Assembly: GCF_013401555.1 (NCBI RefSeq)
Contig: NZ_CP058552.1
Coordinates: 2,418,001 to 2,482,000 of the forward strand
Source: Paenibacillus sp. E222
GTDB lineage: Bacteria > Bacillota > Bacilli > Paenibacillales > Paenibacillaceae
Reading direction: 5' to 3'
Length of the DNA: 64,000 bases
Shown here: piece by piece, positions 34,861 through 43,316 of the stretch
Layout of the letters: each line of letters begins with the position of its first letter
Position numbering within the stretch: position 1 is the first letter of the stretch
Program-made: the position numbers and the translations under genes
The notes under the pieces: model-generated
Seen by the model: the letters and a program-made list of their open reading frames with translations, nothing else
Told to the model about the DNA's origin: nothing
The model's database searches: none

Positions 34861-37149
34861 ATGGATGAATCAGTATACAAAGTACAAAGTTGGTTGAATT
34901 ACACTTATGTTCACACTCCAGGTTTCGAACCAATTAATCAGGATGGGATTACAGGATGGAGTACTGTGAAGGCACTCATCCGAGCTTTGCAAGTTGAAAT
35001 TGGAGTAGCACCTGATGGAGACTTTGGGCCCGGTACACTAGCTAAATGTCCTACGATCTCTTCGAACACAACTAATGAAAATCTGATTTTGATTCTACAA
35101 GGTGGACTGTATTGTAAGGGTTATAATCCTATCGGTTTTGATGGACAATTTGGTACTGGCACACAAAAAGCTGTTGCGTCTCTCCAAGCTGATGCAGGCT
35201 TACCCATGCCTACTGACGGTATTGCCACTCCTGTTATCCTAAAAGCCATTTTGAATATGGATGCGTTTGTCAATATGGGCGATGCAAAAATCAGGTCGAT
35301 CCAACAATATTTGAATAACAAGTACTTTACTTATCTTGGACCTAAGCTCGGATTGATTCCTTGTGACGGTATTTATTCAAGTAAAACAAATCGAGCAGTC
35401 ATTTATGGTTTACAGGTAGAACAAGGTAACACAAATCCAGATGGTGTTTTTGGTCCAACTACACTATCCTTGTGTCCAACACTGAATATTGGTAATACCA
35501 AAACAAATTTTATCGTTCTATTTCAATATGCTCTATATGTAAATGATTATAAGACTGTTCAATTTAACGGAGTTTATGACCAAACTTTGAAGAGTATTGT
35601 AACAGAATTTCAACGCTTCTCTGCTCTAGGTGCAGATGGCATTGCAGGTAAACAAACTTGGGCTTCCCTATTAGTAAGCACAGGGGATAGAAATCGAAAA
35701 GGAACGGCTTGTGACTGTGTAACGGAAATTACGCGTGCAAGGGCTCAGACATTGAAAGCAAACGGTTATACAACTATTGGTCGATACATCATTGGGGGAG
35801 ACTGGAAAAGGTTGAAACCTAGAGAGCTTGATGTAATATTTGAAGCAGGCCTTAAAGTTTTTCCAATCTTCCAGACCTCAGGAAACAATGCCAAATACTT
35901 TAGAGAATCTCAGGGTAAAAAAGATGCTATTAGCGCTATGGAAGCAGCTGAACAATATGGATTTAAGAAAGACACCATTATCTACTTTGCCGTGGATTAT
36001 GATGCTGTAGATCATGAAGTAACATCTAATATACTCCCTCATTTCAAAGGTATTTATGATAAAATCCAGGCACTCGGAGGGAAATATCGAGTAGGTATTT
36101 ATGGACCACGCAATGTGTGCAGTCGTGTTGCTGCAGTTGGCTATGCGGTAACAAGTTTTGTTTGTGATATGTCTACAGGCTTTAGTGGAAACCTAGGTTA
36201 TCCACTTCCAAAGAACTGGGCGTTTGATCAAATTTCAACGATTTCGATTGGTAGTGGGGATGGAAAAATTGAGATAGATAACAATATTGCTTCTGGCCGA
36301 GACACTGGAGTTAGTTCTGTTGATCCTGGAGTAACAGATAAGTATCTCAATGCTCAAAATGAACTCTTCTTCGAACAACTAGACAAAATTTTCGATTTGG
36401 CGATGGAGTACTCATCTAATAATGTTTATCGCTCGAACCAACTAGTACTACAATTCTATAGACACCGTAATTATGACGGAATTCTTTGGGATTTAACGGC
36501 GAATCCAATTGATGAAAAATTCATTGACTTTGTTAAGTCGAAAATTGCTGATTCCCAACTTGAGGTGATGTACGATCTAGATTCAAAAATTGTAATGGAT
36601 GTACCACATATGATTGCTACAACCCATGGCTATACCGTACTGGTTGATAATTCTATAGTTGCTGAACTTGCTGGTTGGGCAGGAGATTTGATTACAGCTG
36701 CAGGAGACGTAAATGGAGGCGTACAACGGAATAAATATGCTTCTCCTTATGAGGCAGCTATTAACATTATTGGATCTTCCGTAAACGACTCCACCTTTGA
36801 TTTTGATGATTTATTGGCGGATGTTGATGCCGTTTATCTTGCTAATCAATTAAATAACAATCCTTCTGCAAAGATTAATACTGTTATTAGAAACCGTTTT
36901 TCAGTAGCCACTCCACTTCGTGATAAGTTAAGCTACTTTGTTACAAATAAATTTGGTACTCTGGATAACTTACAAACTCAGGCAGAGTACATTTTAATTA
37001 CCGATACTCCCGTTACGTATGCCCTTACTAGAGCAGCTTTTAAATCTAATTTTAAAAATACGTATGGAGACTCCATTTCATATACGGATGCGGAGGGGAA
37101 AGAGATTGCAAGAGGTTTCAGAGACGTGATTTCTCGCTTGATGAATTAA
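34861..37149 (+). CDS. Multidomain PG-binding/DUF1906 (GH25-like) protein with unknown C-terminal domain
   Basis: A 762-residue protein without signal peptide or membrane helix. Residues 1-280 hold four peptidoglycan-binding-like repeats (GITGWSTVKALIRALQ; FDGQFGTGTQKAVASLQ; CDGIYSSKTNRAVIYGLQ; FNGVYDQTLKSIVTEFQ), each with a D/N-G-x-[FY/T] turn. Residues about 285-490 are a DUF1906/Rv2525c-like TIM-barrel domain related to GH25 (YTTIGRYIIGG, LKVFPIFQTSG, IIYFAVDYDA, KYRVGIYGP, WAFDQIS). Residues 500-762 form an unassigned domain with DVPHMIATTHGY and ELAGWAGDLITAAGDV. The ATG at 34861 is preferred (AGTGAGG 9 bases upstream) over a GTG at 34846. It looks like a cell-wall-active effector or lysin. 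Confidence 0.8.
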   Translation: MDESVYKVQSWLNYTYVHTPGFEPINQDGITGWSTVKALIRALQVEIGVAPDGDFGPGTLAKCPTISSNTTNENLILILQGGLYCKGYNPIGFDGQFGTGTQKAVASLQADAGLPMPTDGIATPVILKAILNMDAFVNMGDAKIRSIQQYLNNKYFTYLGPKLGLIPCDGIYSSKTNRAVIYGLQVEQGNTNPDGVFGPTTLSLCPTLNIGNTKTNFIVLFQYALYVNDYKTVQFNGVYDQTLKSIVTEFQRFSALGADGIAGKQTWASLLVSTGDRNRKGTACDCVTEITRARAQTLKANGYTTIGRYIIGGDWKRLKPRELDVIFEAGLKVFPIFQTSGNNAKYFRESQGKKDAISAMEAAEQYGFKKDTIIYFAVDYDAVDHEVTSNILPHFKGIYDKIQALGGKYRVGIYGPRNVCSRVAAVGYAVTSFVCDMSTGFSGNLGYPLPKNWAFDQISTISIGSGDGKIEIDNNIASGRDTGVSSVDPGVTDKYLNAQNELFFEQLDKIFDLAMEYSSNNVYRSNQLVLQFYRHRNYDGILWDLTANPIDEKFIDFVKSKIADSQLEVMYDLDSKIVMDVPHMIATTHGYTVLVDNSIVAELAGWAGDLITAAGDVNGGVQRNKYASPYEAAINIIGSSVNDSTFDFDDLLADVDAVYLANQLNNNPSAKINTVIRNRFSVATPLRDKLSYFVTNKFGTLDNLQTQAEYILITDTPVTYALTRAAFKSNFKNTYGDSISYTDAEGKEIARGFRDVISRLMN

Positions 37150-37212
37150 CTTAACGCTGGGCACACAGCTATGCGGTATCTCTTTTACTGTACTTGGGAA
37201 TATAAATAAATA

Positions 37213-37253
37213 TAAAGCCTCAAACATAAGAAATTATAAATGTTTGGGGCTTT
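37213..37253. terminator. Bidirectional rho-independent terminator
   Basis: TAAAGCCTCAAACAT pairs with ATGTTTGGGGCTTTA around an 11-base AT-rich loop; it serves the convergent 762- and 182-residue genes. Confidence 0.8.
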
Positions 37254-37261
37254 ATACTTTG

Positions 37262-37810
37262 TTATTTGAGGTTTAGAGTAAGTTTTCCTTTATAGGTATC
37301 AAAACTAACTGTCTCTCTCGTCCATTCTGGAGCAGAGTAATTAAAAATATCTTCTTGGGAAAGATATAAGTCGTGTGGTTCTTCTATATTAACTTCCTTA
37401 GTCGTTAACTCAGTTAAGAATAAACCCCAAAATTTTGTTTGGTAGACACTATACTGTGTAATGCCTTGGTCTAATATATTAGCCCGATGTTCAACTATAA
37501 CTTCACCATAATTTCCAGGAGCATTTAGATATTCGTAACTGTATGAATTAAATAATGGAGTTAATGAATTTTTAATCAGAAGAAGAAAAGAAAAAATAAT
37601 TAAAATAACAAACAGAACTAGCTTTCTTCCTTTACTTTTGTAGACCAGCCCAAAAAATAAAATTATGTGTACTACAATAGGAATTATAAAGTTACTTTTT
37701 TTAAATATGGTAATATCATAATTTATGGTAGAAGAAAATAACCAAATTATATCTATAAATACTATCATTAAAATAAAAATATTTCGAAATTTCACGATAG
37801 AATTGTTCAT
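37262..37810 (-). CDS. Hypothetical membrane protein, 182 residues
   Basis: Three hydrophobic helices (about residues 11-28, 39-56 and 62-82) are followed by a C-terminal domain of about 95 residues with a charged, probably extracytoplasmic surface (GNYGEVIVEHRANILDQGITQYSVYQTKFWG). It is very AT-rich and lacks a strong ribosome site (AAAGGA about 14 bases before the ATG at 37810). An extension to 37852 would run into IS30-relic DNA. The family is unrecognised. It lies within the accessory island and is convergent with the 762-residue gene. Confidence 0.55.
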   Translation of the reverse strand: MNNSIVKFRNIFILMIVFIDIIWLFSSTINYDITIFKKSNFIIPIVVHIILFFGLVYKSKGRKLVLFVILIIFSFLLLIKNSLTPLFNSYSYEYLNAPGNYGEVIVEHRANILDQGITQYSVYQTKFWGLFLTELTTKEVNIEEPHDLYLSQEDIFNYSAPEWTRETVSFDTYKGKLTLNLK

Positions 37811-37912
37811 GTTTATACCCAATCCTTTCGCTTCAGCGCCTAATGAGGCCATTTCTAATTGTCACAATATACATAACCAGATATCCCTGACGGAACTGGG
37901 TCGCCATCATAC

Positions 37913-38162
37913 GACATTTGCTTTGAAGAAACGTTTGGGCATTTGGAACTGGATAAGGTGGTTTCCGATCGCGGAAAAAGTAAGGGTTATATGGTAACGT
38001 CTGTATACCCGTAAATGAAATGTCAGATAGAACGGCCTATTAATGAAGATCACCTCTGGCGTACTCTTCTGCTCATTATCCTACTAAAGCGTTTCGAGCT
38101 GCTATGGTAGACCGTGGCAAAAATTTCTCCTGTTACGGGGAACCCGGAACAAACGTACGACG
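37913..38162 (+). pseudogene. IS30-family transposase remnant
   Basis: In one frame from 37922 the translation FEETFGHLELDKVVSDRGKS continues to KGYMVTSVYP and a stop. It matches the first DDE segment of IS30 transposases (FGHWEgDTVVs.RGKSKg.MVT). In another frame from about 38080, PTKAFRAAMVDRGKNFSCYG matches the second (kS.TvDRGKEFacY). Frameshifts, stops and missing ends show it is dead. No inverted repeats were found. Confidence 0.7.
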
Positions 38163-38499
38163 TTTCAGTATAATTTTACCATCCAACTACTGCAAAAATC
38201 CGTCGATTTTCTGCTCTTTAATCATCTTTTTAATTCCTAACAAACAACATTAAAACCCCAAATAAAACACAACGTATCATAACAATATGTTATATAATGT
38301 AAAAAAACAATCATCTGAAAGAGGAGAATCTTTTGATATCAATATTGTAACCCTGAAAATCGAAACATATCATTCGTTTAATGGGTAAAAAATATACTCC
38401 TATGGAAATTTAACCCTTAACATAGGAACACATATTTGATGCAATGGATACACCAAGTACAGAAACGGTATTCAATTAAAAAAGGGGGGCCTTTATCTT
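38163..38499. other. AT-rich intergenic stretch
   Basis: No gene is seen. It contains an AT-rich possible promoter area near 38280-38300 (TGTTATATAATG) upstream of the 98-residue gene and a short GGAGAATCTTTTGATATC segment that leads into no frame. Confidence 0.4.
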
Positions 38500-38796
38500 A
38501 TGTTAATGTATGAGAATCAATTTTCTGCAAACGGCTCCAATCTGTTCCCATTAGATGTAAAGCAACATATTATGGGGATCATAGATGCAAGTCCAACATC
38601 TCAAATTCATTTTCATGTAACAACTGAAATTCCTAATGTATATGTTTATCTCATCGAACACAATTCGTCAGAAGAGTATTCTCTTTTCCATGTTTTTTCG
38701 TGTGATCAAATTGGTGAAGATTATTCCTATCAATGTTTTTCTATCGACCAAATCCAAAGAATGCACGAATTGGTTTTACAGGCTAATCTTACTTAG
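38500..38796 (+). CDS. Hypothetical protein, 98 residues
   Basis: A 98-residue soluble protein with alternating beta-like stretches (QIHFHVTTEIPNVYVYLIEH; YSLFHVFSCDQIGEDYSYQCF) and a C-terminal helix (IDQIQRMHELVLQANL). A purine block (AAAAGGGGGG) stands before paired ATGs at 38500 and 38506; the second has poorer spacing. It shows no membrane segment or known motif. Its 3' end overlaps the convergent ribbon-helix-helix gene by eight bases. Function unknown. Confidence 0.6.
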   Translation: MLMYENQFSANGSNLFPLDVKQHIMGIIDASPTSQIHFHVTTEIPNVYVYLIEHNSSEEYSLFHVFSCDQIGEDYSYQCFSIDQIQRMHELVLQANLT

Positions 38797-38953
38797 CCTT
38801 TTTTTCCTTTATTATACGTTCGTATTCTTCTTCAATGGTCTTAGATAACAGTTCAGTTGCTGTCATATTCAGCTTTTTTGCAGCTGTAGCGAGTTGCTTT
38901 TTTATATACACAGGAACGTCATAATGGAATTTAACCTTATTTCCATATGCCAT
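38789..38953 (-). CDS. Small ribbon-helix-helix (CopG/Arc-like) protein
   Basis: A 54-residue protein: a short basic beta strand (GNKVKFHYDVP) followed by two helices (YIKKQLATAAKKLNMTATEL; LSKTIEEEYERIIKE), the layout of a minimal RHH DNA-binding dimer subunit. AGGAGAG lies 6 bases before the ATG at 38953. It follows the 121-residue gene by 11 bases on the same strand, and that product ends with a similar RHH-like segment. It probably represses its own operon or a neighbour. Confidence 0.7.
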   Translation of the reverse strand: MAYGNKVKFHYDVPVYIKKQLATAAKKLNMTATELLSKTIEEEYERIIKEKKAK

Positions 38954-38964
38954 GGTCCACTCTC

Positions 38965-39330
38965 CTATTTCATAATTTCTTGGTATTTATTTTCGATAAT
39001 TCGAATCAATAATTGAGTCGCTGATATCTCTTGTAACGCAGCAGCCTCAATTAGCTTTTCTTTAATTTCAGGCTGGAACTCATAGGGTAATTTCAACTTA
39101 GGTTCTACCATACGGCCGTCTAATGTCTTTTCAGCATCCAGAGCAAGTTTTACTAAAGCATCTAAGGACGAATCATTAGAAGCTTGCCTTCCATACTTGG
39201 GCAATACGCGTAATAAGTAATTTTTCAGCGCCTTTTGATTTTCCTTCGGTATTTCTATACCAAGATGCTCATCAATAATTTTAATATTACATTCAACAAT
39301 AGATCCAAATAAATTGATACTATACTTCAT
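38965..39330 (-). CDS. Protein with C-terminal ribbon-helix-helix-like segment, 121 residues
   Basis: The last 45 residues (LKLPYEFQPEIKEKLIEAAA, ISATQLLIRIIENKYQEIMK) repeat the strand-helix-helix pattern of the 54-residue protein next door. The N-terminal 75 residues are an extra helical domain (EIPKENQKALKNYLLRVLPK). AAGGAGG lies 6 bases before the ATG and a good promoter is just upstream. A two-gene operon of related RHH proteins is unusual outside plasmids and phages, and suggests paired regulators or a partition-like or antitoxin-like origin. Confidence 0.68.
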   Translation of the reverse strand: MKYSINLFGSIVECNIKIIDEHLGIEIPKENQKALKNYLLRVLPKYGRQASNDSSLDALVKLALDAEKTLDGRMVEPKLKLPYEFQPEIKEKLIEAAALQEISATQLLIRIIENKYQEIMK

Positions 39331-39353
39331 ATTTATCCTCCTTAGCTATGTAT

Positions 39354-39382
39354 ATTGTATAGCGTTTTGTAACCCCTCACAA
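39354..39382 (-). promoter_or_regulatory. Sigma-A-like promoter of the RHH operon
   Basis: On the - strand, TTGTGA (39382-39377), 17 bases, TACAAT (39359-39354). The ATG of the 121-residue gene is 24 bases downstream. Confidence 0.6.
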
Positions 39383-39630
39383 TATAATCATGCCTTTTTC
39401 TGTGAATAATTTTCATTTGAGATTGAACTCATACTTAGCAATTCGGAAAGAATAGCATTGTCTTTAGCTCTATGATTAGCTATTAAACTATGTTTAGAAA
39501 AAACAACTAGTTGTAATTAGGCTAAAGAAAGGAGTTTTTTTACTTATAGATATACAGATTGTTATTCTCGGAAACGTTGGATTCCCGATTACTCTTTCTC
39601 TAATGCCTCTTTAATAAACAACTGAATAGA
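39383..39630. other. AT-rich intergenic stretch
   Basis: No gene is supported. A GAAAGGAGTTTTTTT segment near 39525 resembles a ribosome site but no credible frame follows. Confidence 0.4.
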
Positions 39631-39790
39631 TTAGTGCGTGTCTCACAATTCGCTGAAGAACAGTTTTCACAGCCCTATCACACCTGCAGCGTCACTTCCC
39701 CTTGTCCTCCGACACGCCTGCGAAGAACTACCTAGCTTGTAACGAAGATTCGGCAAAGTTTGCCCTTTAGAGTTCTCAGACACGCCCTAA
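39631..39790. mobile_element. MITE-like element with 21-bp terminal inverted repeats
   Basis: The left end TTAGTGCGTGTCTCACAATTC and the inverted right end TTAGGGCGTGTCTGAGAACTC agree at 17 of 21 positions. The 160-base interior is non-coding and clearly richer in G and C than its surroundings. TTA/TAA at the edges could reflect target duplication. Size and ends fit a MITE mobilised by an absent transposase. Confidence 0.65.
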
Positions 39791-40112
39791 ACATTTTTTA
39801 AATATATAAATGAGTGGATTCACTTTCAATAAACTGTAAAACACAAAAAAGACAAGTGAATCCTTGTGTTTAAAAGTAGTCATCACAAAACTTTTCCCGA
39901 TTGTCTTATACCCATATCTTACCCAACATTTTGCCATACGCATTTTTTTTGGAGTTAATAGTATTTGTTTACGAAAATGTAACCAAAAATTGAAAGACGT
40001 GACAGCTAACCTTTGGTAGACTTGGTTGAGTAAGGACTCAATATCGGATTGAACACGTGCACAATGCAGATAGAACATTATTTTTATAGAGGAACGGGAG
40101 AGACTTGAAAAT
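39791..40112. other. Leader region of PBP copy 2
   Basis: No gene is seen. It has GGATTCACTT (39813-39822) and its complement AAGTGAATCC about 28 bases later, and a small TTGAGTAAGGACTCAA palindrome at 40026-40041, 72 bases before the PBP ATG, that might be regulatory. Confidence 0.45.
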
Positions 40113-42092
40113 ATGTTTAACCGATTGAAGAAGAAACCCATGGCTGAGGGAGACACGCCAGTCAACAATCCGTCTAGTGTAAGAATGAATATGTTTTTTT
40201 TCGCTGCGTTTGTGATATTCAGTATCCTCATCTTCAGGTTGGCCTTTGTGCAATTTGTCGAGGGACCTGAACTTACGTATATGGAGACCAGCCGCAATAC
40301 CAAAGATATTCCGCTCGCCCCTGTTCGTGGGCCAATCTATGATGCGACAGGTAAAGTCGCACTGGCCTATTCGGAGCCTGTGCAGTCTCTCTATGTATTG
40401 TTGTATGAGGATTATCGAAATGATGACCGCAAACAGGAAGCGCAGGAACTTGCTGATGAACTGGCGGCTGTATTTAAACAGTTTAATCCGGGGGACAAAG
40501 AACAACCCGATGCAGAAGAGATCATGAAGCGACTGGATCTGGATTATCAGAAGACTTTTGGGTATGTACCAAGGTTGGTTAAATCCGATTTAACAACCAA
40601 AGAGATTGCCTATTTTATGGAGAAAAAAGCAGAGTTTCCAGGCATTATGGTCCTTGAGGAAAATGTCCGAAGATACGATCCAGATGGGGTAGCCGTTCAA
40701 GTGATTGGATATACAAGAGAATTCAAACGAGTGCCAACTACGTTGAAGCAATATAAAACGATCTTGGAATCTAATTCAACTCAGCGTGACCCAGGTCTTG
40801 TATATAATCAGGAAGAGAAGGTTGGCTTTGATGGATTGGAGCTCCAATATCAAGAAGAGCTTCGGGGACGAAGCGGCTACCAGTCCATTGATATTGATGC
40901 ACGCAATTTGCCAGACGGAACGATGAATCTGACCCCACCTGAAAAGGGGTATAGTCTAATTACAACCATTAACAAGGAAATTCAGATGGTTGCACAACAA
41001 GCCATTACAGATGAATTGAGGAAGTTGCCTAATGCCATTACAGGATATGCTGTGGCAATGGAAATCGATACAGGTAACGTAGTAGCGATGGCCAGCATGC
41101 CGGATTATGATCCAAATGATAAATGGGATTACGACAAAATAAAATATGTATTCCGCAACGGAACCGCGGAGTCTTTCCCTCCCAATGAATCGGGTAAAAA
41201 GGCTGAATCCGTTGTTTTGTTGGGTTCTGTTATTAAGCCACTTAGTGTACTAATTGGATTGAAAGAGGGTCTGTTCAGTACAGGCCAAACCTACTATGAC
41301 CAAGGGTACGCTACTTTAGGGAAAGACGGGAGAAAGGTTAGGAATTCACACTCAGCATTTAACGGCTCTATTACGGCGAGAAGAGCAATTGAGAAATCTT
41401 CCAATGCTTTTATGATCGATATGGTGGGCAAGGGGCTTTATAACAAATATGGTGCGACCAAGGGTGTAAAAGTGTGGGACGAACATATGAAAGAGTTTGG
41501 TTTAGGCGTGTCTACAGGAGTGGATTTGCCGAAAGAGTATCTAGGTACACTAGAATACAATAGTGATAATGACGAATCAGGTTTGACAAGGCTAGCGTTT
41601 GCTTCATTTGGACAGCAAGCAAAGTATACAACGCTTCAACTTGCGCAATATACCACGATGCTTGCCAATAAGGGCAAACGGATGGAGCCTCATTTAGTAA
41701 AGGAAATCCGTGACGCCGAGGGCAATGTGGTCAAGAAAATCAAACCAAAAGTGTTAAACGAGGTTGATTTTGCCGATGCATACTGGAATGAAGTGCATAA
41801 GGGTATGGTCACCAAAGTAAGTTCGTTTGACGGTTTCCCCTACGATTATGCGAGAAAAACAGGAACCTCGGAGCAGGGAACAGGGCCGAACAAGAAGGAA
41901 AACGGTGTATTTATCGCATTTGCACCACGGGATAATCCCAAGCTGGCTATAGCTGTTGTTGTACCCGAAGGTGGCTTTGGCTCGGTCAGTGCATCTCCAA
42001 TTGCACGTAAAATTTTCGATGCTTACGATGAAGTGTATGGCCTCGATGGGACCCCAAAAGGGAAGAAAGATCAGGGGAAAGATACGGAGTAA
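40113..42092 (+). CDS. Class B penicillin-binding protein (transpeptidase), copy 2
   Basis: A 659-residue paralogue of the PBP at 31665, similar from the anchor helix (MNMFFFAAFVIFSILIFRLA) to the C-terminus. The active site is Ser372 in GSVIK, the SxN motif is Ser429-Ser430-Asn431 and KTGTS is at 582-586. It lacks about 10 residues before the catalytic serine that copy 1 has (the HTHQVSGKLHPNAKTG region) and carries a longer lysine-rich tail. GGGAGAG lies 11 bases before the ATG. All catalytic residues are present, so both copies should be active and perhaps differ in timing. Confidence 0.93.
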   Translation: MFNRLKKKPMAEGDTPVNNPSSVRMNMFFFAAFVIFSILIFRLAFVQFVEGPELTYMETSRNTKDIPLAPVRGPIYDATGKVALAYSEPVQSLYVLLYEDYRNDDRKQEAQELADELAAVFKQFNPGDKEQPDAEEIMKRLDLDYQKTFGYVPRLVKSDLTTKEIAYFMEKKAEFPGIMVLEENVRRYDPDGVAVQVIGYTREFKRVPTTLKQYKTILESNSTQRDPGLVYNQEEKVGFDGLELQYQEELRGRSGYQSIDIDARNLPDGTMNLTPPEKGYSLITTINKEIQMVAQQAITDELRKLPNAITGYAVAMEIDTGNVVAMASMPDYDPNDKWDYDKIKYVFRNGTAESFPPNESGKKAESVVLLGSVIKPLSVLIGLKEGLFSTGQTYYDQGYATLGKDGRKVRNSHSAFNGSITARRAIEKSSNAFMIDMVGKGLYNKYGATKGVKVWDEHMKEFGLGVSTGVDLPKEYLGTLEYNSDNDESGLTRLAFASFGQQAKYTTLQLAQYTTMLANKGKRMEPHLVKEIRDAEGNVVKKIKPKVLNEVDFADAYWNEVHKGMVTKVSSFDGFPYDYARKTGTSEQGTGPNKKENGVFIAFAPRDNPKLAIAVVVPEGGFGSVSASPIARKIFDAYDEVYGLDGTPKGKKDQGKDTE

Positions 42093-42180
42093 CGTGAATG
42101 AAGCAGCGCAAAAGAAAAAGAACAGAAGATAAGTGGAAAAGAAAACAGGCTGATTAAATCGCCAATATACTCTTTTGGAC

Positions 42181-42217
42181 AGGCATGGGAAATTATCCCT
42201 TGCCTTTTTATTTTTCA
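42181..42217 (+). terminator. Rho-independent terminator of PBP copy 2
   Basis: AGGCATGGGA pairs with TCCCTTGCCT (one G-T pair) around a short loop, then TTTTATTTTT. Confidence 0.75.
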
Positions 42218-42227
42218 TCGGCTAAAA

Positions 42228-42243
42228 TTTGCACAAGGGAAAC
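42228..42243 (+). promoter_or_regulatory. Putative MntR operator upstream of mntA
   Basis: TTTGCACAAGGGAAAC matches the B. subtilis MntR box TTTGCCTTAAGGAAAC at 12 of 16 positions, including both outer arms. It lies about 95-110 bases before the mntA start and supports manganese control of the operon. Confidence 0.6.
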
Positions 42244-42337
42244 ATTATTAGACGAGTATAAGTTTTGATACCTTGTACAACAAAATTAGGCATGGACAAT
42301 TATGTTAGGAGAGGGAAAGGGGCGATTGGAATTGTTG

Positions 42338-43285
42338 ATGGTGAAGATGAGGAGCATACAGAGAGGATTAATGACGCTGGCAGCTGTTGTTCTGGTTATT
42401 GTGCTAACAGCATGCTCAGGTTCAGCGGAAACAGGAGTCAGTGAAGGGAAGGTACAAGTCACAGCCACAACAGGCATGATTGCGGATGTAGCACGTGAGG
42501 TCGGCGGGGCATATGTTGATGTGACCGGGCTGATGGGCCCAGGGGTTGATCCTCACTTGTACAAGGCTTCGCAGGGAGATATTCGGAAGCTGGAGCAAGC
42601 AAAGGTCATTTTCTATAACGGATTGCATCTTGAAGGCAAAATGACAGACATCTTGGAGAAAATGTCCAAGAGCAAAATAGTAACGGCTGTCTCGGAGAAC
42701 ATTCCGGTGGAGGAATTGCGTTCAGGAAAAGATACAGGCGGAACGGAATACGATCCACATGTCTGGTTTGACGTCAGCCACTGGATGCATGCCGCAGAGG
42801 CGGTGCGCGATACACTTGTGGAAGCAGACCCGGAACATGCAGAAGAGTACAAGACCCAGGCAGAGCAATATTTAATGAAACTGGAGGCATTGGATTCCGA
42901 GGTGCGGGAAAAAATCCAGGAGATACCGGAAGCCAGCCGGGTATTGGTTACGGCGCATGATGCCTTTGGATACTTCGGCCAAGCTTATGACATGAAAGTA
43001 ATGGGGCTTCAAGGAATCAGTACAGCAGCAGAGTATGGTGCGAGGGATGTCAGTGAGTTGCGAGATTACCTTGTAGAAAACAATATCAAAGCGGTATTTG
43101 TAGAATCCAGCGTACCAGCAAAAGCGATGGAAGCAATTATTGCCGGGGCAGCCGAAAAAGGACATACCGTAAGCATTGGTGGTGAACTGTTCTCGGATGC
43201 GATGGGTGCTGAGGGAACAGAAGAAGGAACGTATATCGGTATGATCCGCCATAACACTCAGACAATTGTAGAAGCATTAAAATGA
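42338..43285 (+). CDS. mntA: Manganese ABC transporter substrate-binding lipoprotein
   Basis: A cluster A-I metal-binding lipoprotein of about 315 residues. The signal peptide ends in a lipobox (IVLTAC), and the metal site includes DPHLYKASQGD and DPHVWFDVSHWM, with later acidic ligands in VFVESSVPAK and GELFSDAMGAEG. It has no His-rich loop of the kind seen in zinc-specific ZnuA, which with the MntR box favours manganese. The start is uncertain: ATG 42338 and TTG 42332 follow a GGAAAGGGG site; an ATG at 42302 has none. Confidence 0.9.
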   Translation: MVKMRSIQRGLMTLAAVVLVIVLTACSGSAETGVSEGKVQVTATTGMIADVAREVGGAYVDVTGLMGPGVDPHLYKASQGDIRKLEQAKVIFYNGLHLEGKMTDILEKMSKSKIVTAVSENIPVEELRSGKDTGGTEYDPHVWFDVSHWMHAAEAVRDTLVEADPEHAEEYKTQAEQYLMKLEALDSEVREKIQEIPEASRVLVTAHDAFGYFGQAYDMKVMGLQGISTAAEYGARDVSELRDYLVENNIKAVFVESSVPAKAMEAIIAGAAEKGHTVSIGGELFSDAMGAEGTEEGTYIGMIRHNTQTIVEALK

Positions 43286-43316
43286 TAAACGATATAAAGA
43301 GAGGAGTGGACAGAGA

